A stretch of 64,000 nt of DNA, taken from assembly GCA_963760435.1 (NCBI GenBank), contig CAVXDE010000017.1, positions 124,001 through 188,000 on the forward strand. The letters are read 5' to 3'. The notes under the pieces were generated by a model, which searched no databases, was not told the origin of the DNA, and worked only from the letters and a program-made list of their open reading frames with translations. This stretch comes from JAFAXD01 sp963760435. GTDB taxonomy: Bacteria; Pseudomonadota; Alphaproteobacteria; Rhizobiales; Xanthobacteraceae. Numbering within the stretch: the stretch's first letter is position 1; each line of letters opens with the position of its first letter. Below are positions 60,353 to 64,000 of the stretch, in pieces. A program made the position numbers and the translations under genes.

Positions 60353-62087
60353 TGGCGGTCGTCCTCTCGATTGCCGGCAGTGCCTCGCGCTCGAATACCG
60401 TGCGGCCACCGACCACGACGAGGTCCGCGCAGATGTCCTTGAGGCGGTCCTCCTCGATGCGGAACGGGTCCTCGCTCAAGCAGGCGAAATCGGCGAGCTT
60501 GCCCGGCTCCAGCGACCCGCGATCCCGCTCGTCGCCCGTGAGATAGGCGCCCCCGTGCGTAGCGGCCCGCAGCGCATCCTCGCGGCTGATCTTTTCGTCC
60601 GGCGCGATGGTGCGCCCGGCGGCGTCCTTGCGGGCGACGCTTTGCCAGATCGGATAGAACATCGAGCTCGGCACATTGTCGGTCGCGAGCCCGAAGGTGA
60701 TGCCGGCCGCCTTGAGACTGGCCAGCGGAGAGATCATGTCTTCGCGCCCTTCGCCCAGTCGGGCCGCGACGCGGGCGCCGGTTCGCCAGATGTAGCGGTT
60801 GGTATGCGTCGAGACGGCGAGGCCGAGATCCCGGATGTTGGCGATCTGCTCCTTGGTGAGCACGCCGATATGTCCGAGCACCCAGCGCCGATCACGAATC
60901 GAGACGACGCGATCGACCTCGTCATAGAGGTCGAGCAGGTCGGAGGTGAGGCCGACGCAGCGGATGCCCTCATGGGCGGCCGCGATCAACACTTCTTTGA
61001 GTTTGTCGCGCGGCAATCCTGCATCATAGTAGAAGCCGGCCCAGCCGGTGTATGGGCTGGCGCTGGCGCGCAACGCATTCTCGATCGGCGAACGCGCGCC
61101 TTCGCCCGGATCCTCGAGCATCACGTAAAGGCCGCCGGCGCGCACGTAGTCATCGCCGAAGCCGCGGCCGCCAAGCCAAGCCCCCCAGGTGCTGAGCATG
61201 GTCTTGGGTGCAACGCCGGGAACCGTGCTCCACGGCGGGCTGAACAACAGATTGGCGCGGACCGATAGCGGCCCCTGCTCGCGCAGCGTCCGGTAGGCCG
61301 CGAGCACTTCGCCGGACACACCGTGCTCCTCGAACACGGCGGTGGTGCCGAAGCCGTTATAGGCCTGCATCGAGCGCTTGAGTGCGCGAACGCGATCCTC
61401 ATGGGTGAAGCTGCCGACACCGCGCATCATCGTCAGCTCGACGATGCTCATGTCGGTCCATTCGGTGAAGACGCCGGTGAGATCGCCGGACGCATCCTTT
61501 TCGATTACCACCGACGGCGTCGGCGGGAGTGTGTCGTTGGTGATGCCGCAGCGCTCGAGGGCGCGCGTATTGGCAATGGAGACGAGCGGCAGCTTGTGGC
61601 GCCAGAACCCCCAAATTGGCCGGATGTAAACGGGGTTATGGGGCGCCACCCGGTCAAGATCCTGGCGCGTCGGCCATCGTCGCTCGGCCAGGCTCTCCGG
61701 CACGTTCCAGTACGACGGCGGTTGCCCAATCGGCATCGTGACGATCCAGCTGCCGGGCGGCGCGGTCTTTACCAAGTCGGCAATGCGCGCAAGCACGTCG
61801 TCGATCGACTTGGCGCCGGCGAGCGACGGATAGATGTCCTTGAGGCCCTCGCGATCCATGTGCGCATGGCTGTCGACCAGGCCGGGAATCACCGCCTTGC
61901 CATGCAGGTCGATGATCTCGGTGCCGGGTTGTCCGGCCGTGCGCACGAGCTCCTCGCCACCCACCGCCAGGATGTGGTCGCCACGGGTCGCAAGCGTCGA
62001 CGCAATGGCTGAGCGGCCGTCAAGGGTGATGATCTTGCCGTTGCGGAAGATGCGGTCGGCACCGCGGTTTTGCATCGAGATCAACAT
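60336..62087 (-). CDS. Amidohydrolase (YtcJ-like)
   Basis: A 583-residue metal-dependent hydrolase. The first ligand pair is HxH in SHAHMD (about residue 74), and further family segments are LGHIGVL, STHTNRYIW and ATDNVPSS with the final Asp. It hydrolyses C-N or C-O bonds; the YtcJ branch is poorly characterised. ATG 62087 overlaps the transferase gene end by seven bases. The C-terminus ends in ERTTANALAR inside the next gene's start. Confidence 0.84.
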   Translation of the reverse strand: MLISMQNRGADRIFRNGKIITLDGRSAIASTLATRGDHILAVGGEELVRTAGQPGTEIIDLHGKAVIPGLVDSHAHMDREGLKDIYPSLAGAKSIDDVLARIADLVKTAPPGSWIVTMPIGQPPSYWNVPESLAERRWPTRQDLDRVAPHNPVYIRPIWGFWRHKLPLVSIANTRALERCGITNDTLPPTPSVVIEKDASGDLTGVFTEWTDMSIVELTMMRGVGSFTHEDRVRALKRSMQAYNGFGTTAVFEEHGVSGEVLAAYRTLREQGPLSVRANLLFSPPWSTVPGVAPKTMLSTWGAWLGGRGFGDDYVRAGGLYVMLEDPGEGARSPIENALRASASPYTGWAGFYYDAGLPRDKLKEVLIAAAHEGIRCVGLTSDLLDLYDEVDRVVSIRDRRWVLGHIGVLTKEQIANIRDLGLAVSTHTNRYIWRTGARVAARLGEGREDMISPLASLKAAGITFGLATDNVPSSMFYPIWQSVARKDAAGRTIAPDEKISREDALRAATHGGAYLTGDERDRGSLEPGKLADFACLSEDPFRIEEDRLKDICADLVVVGGRTVFEREALPAIERTTANALAR

Positions 62088-63688
62088 GCCGTGGCCGCCG
62101 CCTCACGCCGGAAATCGGCCGCCGCGGTCAGCCCACCCGATGCATCGATCGCGATGCATTCGGCCGAGCCGAAAAAATAGCGTTGGGTTCGCGTCGCCAT
62201 CCGCGCTGCCACGCCGACGACGGCCAGCCGTGCTGGCAGATCCGGATCCATGTCGTGCTCCAGAGTGAAATTGCCTTGCAGGTCCATCGACCAGCGCGCT
62301 GCCGCGATCGCTTCCTTCAGATCGAGGCCGAGATCGAGCATGTTGGTGAGCACCTGCGTCAGCGTAATCGTCTGTCCTGATCCCCCGGGAGTGCCGAGCA
62401 GGAAACGCAGTTTGCCGTCTTCGAACACCATGACAGGGTTGAGCGTGTGTGCCGGCCGCTTGCGGGGGGCAGCCCGGTTTGGATGACCGGGGACCTGCGA
62501 AAACCCGAGCAGCCGATTGTTGAGGACGATCCCGGTGGTGCGATCGGCCACGCCGCTGCCGAACGGAGCGAAGATGCTCTGCACAATGGTCACGCCGTTG
62601 CGGTCGCCGTCGGCAACCGAGATGACCGCGGTGCCCAGGCCGCGCGGTGCGTCGGCGACACCGGCCGGCTCGCGGTCAAGCGCAGCCCGCAGGTCGGCGA
62701 TCATGCTGGGGCCCAGCACATCGGCGAGTCGGCTGGCGACCACCGCCGGGTCGGCCAGCACGGGCCGCGCCACCCGGAACGCTGCTTCCGCCGCCTTGAT
62801 CAGCAGGCGTAGCCGCTCGACCGAGCCAAGCTGCTGATCCGCGAGCCGCGTTCCCTGCAAGGCCGCAAGCTGCAGCAGCATCGCCAGACCGTACGAATTC
62901 GGCGGCATGACGCAGACCTTATGACCGCGATATTCATAATGCAGCGGATCGACCCACAGCGGTTCATAGAACGCGAGGTCGTCGGGTGTCAGCGCGCCGC
63001 CCAGCTCGGCGACGGTGTCGCAAAGATGCCCTGCGACCCAGCCGTGATAGAACTCGTCGGCGCCGTTGGCCGCGATGCTTTCAAGTGTTTGGGCCAGCGC
63101 CGGCTGTCGCAGCACATCGCCGCTAAGCCAAGGCTCGCCATCCTTCAAAAACAACTCGCTGCATCCCGGATCAGCGGCCAGCTCAGTCAGATAATCACGG
63201 GTGCCGGCGATGAATTCGCTCGAGACAAACACGCCATCGCGCGCCATCGCGATGGCGTGACCAAGCACCTCGGCCCACGGCATCGAGCCAAATCGTCGAT
63301 GCATCGCCTCCCAGGCGCCGACAACGCCTGGGGTCGAGCAGCTGAGCGGACCACGCGCCAGCTGCTCGCCCCGTGCGTTGGCGGGGAGTCCCGCCGGCGA
63401 AAGCCCGGAACCATTCATGCCGTAGAGCTGGCCGTCAGCGTGCACGAGCGCGAAACAGTCGCCACCCAGGGTGCACGCATGCGGGAGCACGACCGCAAGC
63501 ACTGCGGCTCCGGCGATGGCGGCATCGACGGTGTTGCCCCCTGCGCGCAGCATCTCGAGGGCCGTCGCTGACGCCAGCGGATGGCCGGAGACCACCGCAG
63601 CCTTGCGACCGTGAGCAATCTGAACCGGCATCGACGGCCTGGACTGGTGCCCGGAATGGGCCGCGCGCACTCGCGTATGGATCTGCAT
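62081..63688 (-). CDS. Gamma-glutamyltransferase-family Ntn hydrolase
   Basis: A 535-residue member of the GGT family (peptidase T3). The catalytic Thr is in LGTAVISVADGDRNGVT, where autocleavage would separate the large and small chains; the small chain includes GTPGGSGQTI, the glutamyl-binding segment. No signal peptide is present from ATG 63688 (or 63631), so it is probably cytoplasmic. The family also includes acylases and oxamate amidohydrolase (HpxW), so the substrate need not be gamma-glutamyl. It is the first gene of the operon and divergent from a LysR gene. Confidence 0.82.
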   Translation of the reverse strand: MQIHTRVRAAHSGHQSRPSMPVQIAHGRKAAVVSGHPLASATALEMLRAGGNTVDAAIAGAAVLAVVLPHACTLGGDCFALVHADGQLYGMNGSGLSPAGLPANARGEQLARGPLSCSTPGVVGAWEAMHRRFGSMPWAEVLGHAIAMARDGVFVSSEFIAGTRDYLTELAADPGCSELFLKDGEPWLSGDVLRQPALAQTLESIAANGADEFYHGWVAGHLCDTVAELGGALTPDDLAFYEPLWVDPLHYEYRGHKVCVMPPNSYGLAMLLQLAALQGTRLADQQLGSVERLRLLIKAAEAAFRVARPVLADPAVVASRLADVLGPSMIADLRAALDREPAGVADAPRGLGTAVISVADGDRNGVTIVQSIFAPFGSGVADRTTGIVLNNRLLGFSQVPGHPNRAAPRKRPAHTLNPVMVFEDGKLRFLLGTPGGSGQTITLTQVLTNMLDLGLDLKEAIAAARWSMDLQGNFTLEHDMDPDLPARLAVVGVAARMATRTQRYFFGSAECIAIDASGGLTAAADFRREAAATAC

Positions 63689-63821
63689 CGATGGTACGAC
63701 CGCACCGCAATGGGGTGTGCCGGCGGCATCGTTCGTGCTCGCGCGGCGGTAGGAACTACAAATCGACAAGGGTAAGGTGCGGGAATGCGAGCGCGGCGAC
63801 AAGAACACTGATGGTAATGCG

Positions 63822-64000
63822 ATGAACTCAAAGTTATCGCTCAATTTCAACCATCTGCAGCATTTCCTGGCCATTGCCGACCAGGGCAGCCTGCGCGCCG
63901 CGGCGGTTGCACTTGGACTATCTCAGCCCGCCGTGTCGAAATCGCTGCGCGCCCTCGAGGCCGCGTTGGGTGCGCCGCTGATCGCGCGCAATGCCAGGGG
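63822..64000 (+). CDS. LysR-family transcriptional regulator, 3'-truncated
   Basis: The first 59 residues from ATG 63822 give the LysR winged helix: LNFNHLQHFLAIADQGSLRAAAVALGLSQPAVSKSLRALEAALG. The rest lies beyond the window. It is divergent from the GGT-family gene with 133 bases between the starts, the classic layout of a LysR controlling its neighbour. It probably activates the operon at 63688-56369 in response to its substrate. Confidence 0.9.
   Translation, partial: MNSKLSLNFNHLQHFLAIADQGSLRAAAVALGLSQPAVSKSLRALEAALGAPLIARNAR

Noticed and set aside
58253..61268. Long plus-strand frames across the ABC-aldolase-amidohydrolase genes
   Set aside because: Shadow frames; the minus-strand genes have catalytic motifs and operon spacing.

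Overview
The window looks like chromosomal DNA from a GC-rich alphaproteobacterium of the order Hyphomicrobiales (Rhizobiales), most likely near Bradyrhizobium and its relatives. The evidence is the cytochrome c maturation order ccmI-ccmE-ccmF-ccmH (rhizobial cycHJKL) followed by a DegP protease, a two-component pair and glnE, together with CckA, a DksA whose zinc-finger positions read C-T-S-A, a FliO-like gene, and Bradyrhizobium-type intergenic palindromes. I found no tRNA, rRNA, phage, insertion sequence or CRISPR array.

Layout. 1-7.2 kb: the 3' part of a VWA-domain gene, a glycine-rich secreted protein, then a plus-strand run of MFS exporter, two TctC-type solute-binding proteins with a decayed third copy between them, and a Rieske-type ring-hydroxylating oxygenase (alpha and beta), followed by UspA. 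7.3-13 kb: SixA and an FAD oxidoreductase with overlapping divergent starts, MipA/OmpV, MoxR ATPase, DksA, frameshifted FliO. 13-31 kb: CckA, small secreted proteins, GST, cupin, MFS, a GT39-like membrane glycosyltransferase, SodB, oligopeptidase B, SufE, and a minus-strand group of amino-acid permease, an unrecognised exported protein and an exported alpha/beta hydrolase. 31-39 kb: peptidoglycan-binding protein, DUF1491, DUF1254/DUF1214 pair behind PBP1A, YcgN, a frameshifted MFS transporter and a 56-residue membrane protein. 39-44 kb: PepSY protein with a PhoP/PhoQ-like pair and envelope proteins. 44-55.4 kb: the ccm-degP-two-component-glnE block. 55.5-58.1 kb: a frameshifted GIY-YIG gene, a 188-bp tandem duplication and an ABC transporter. 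56.4-64 kb: a minus-strand operon of gamma-glutamyltransferase-like enzyme, amidohydrolase, D-threonine-aldolase-like enzyme, NMT1/SsuA-type binding protein, ATPase and permease, with a divergent LysR regulator.

The most promising uncharacterised system is this last operon. Its enzyme set suggests import and stepwise breakdown of an acylated or gamma-glutamylated beta-hydroxy D-amino acid, although the substrate is not known. The TctC-oxygenase cluster is a second candidate: it has uptake and hydroxylation parts but neither membrane transporter subunits nor an electron-transfer partner.

Four genes (fliO-like, MFS, ccmF, GIY-YIG) are each broken by what looks like one extra base, and removing that base restores a conserved protein. 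Because ccmF is normally needed and all four changes are insertions, sequencing or assembly error is the simplest explanation. The frameshifted entries should be read with that in mind.
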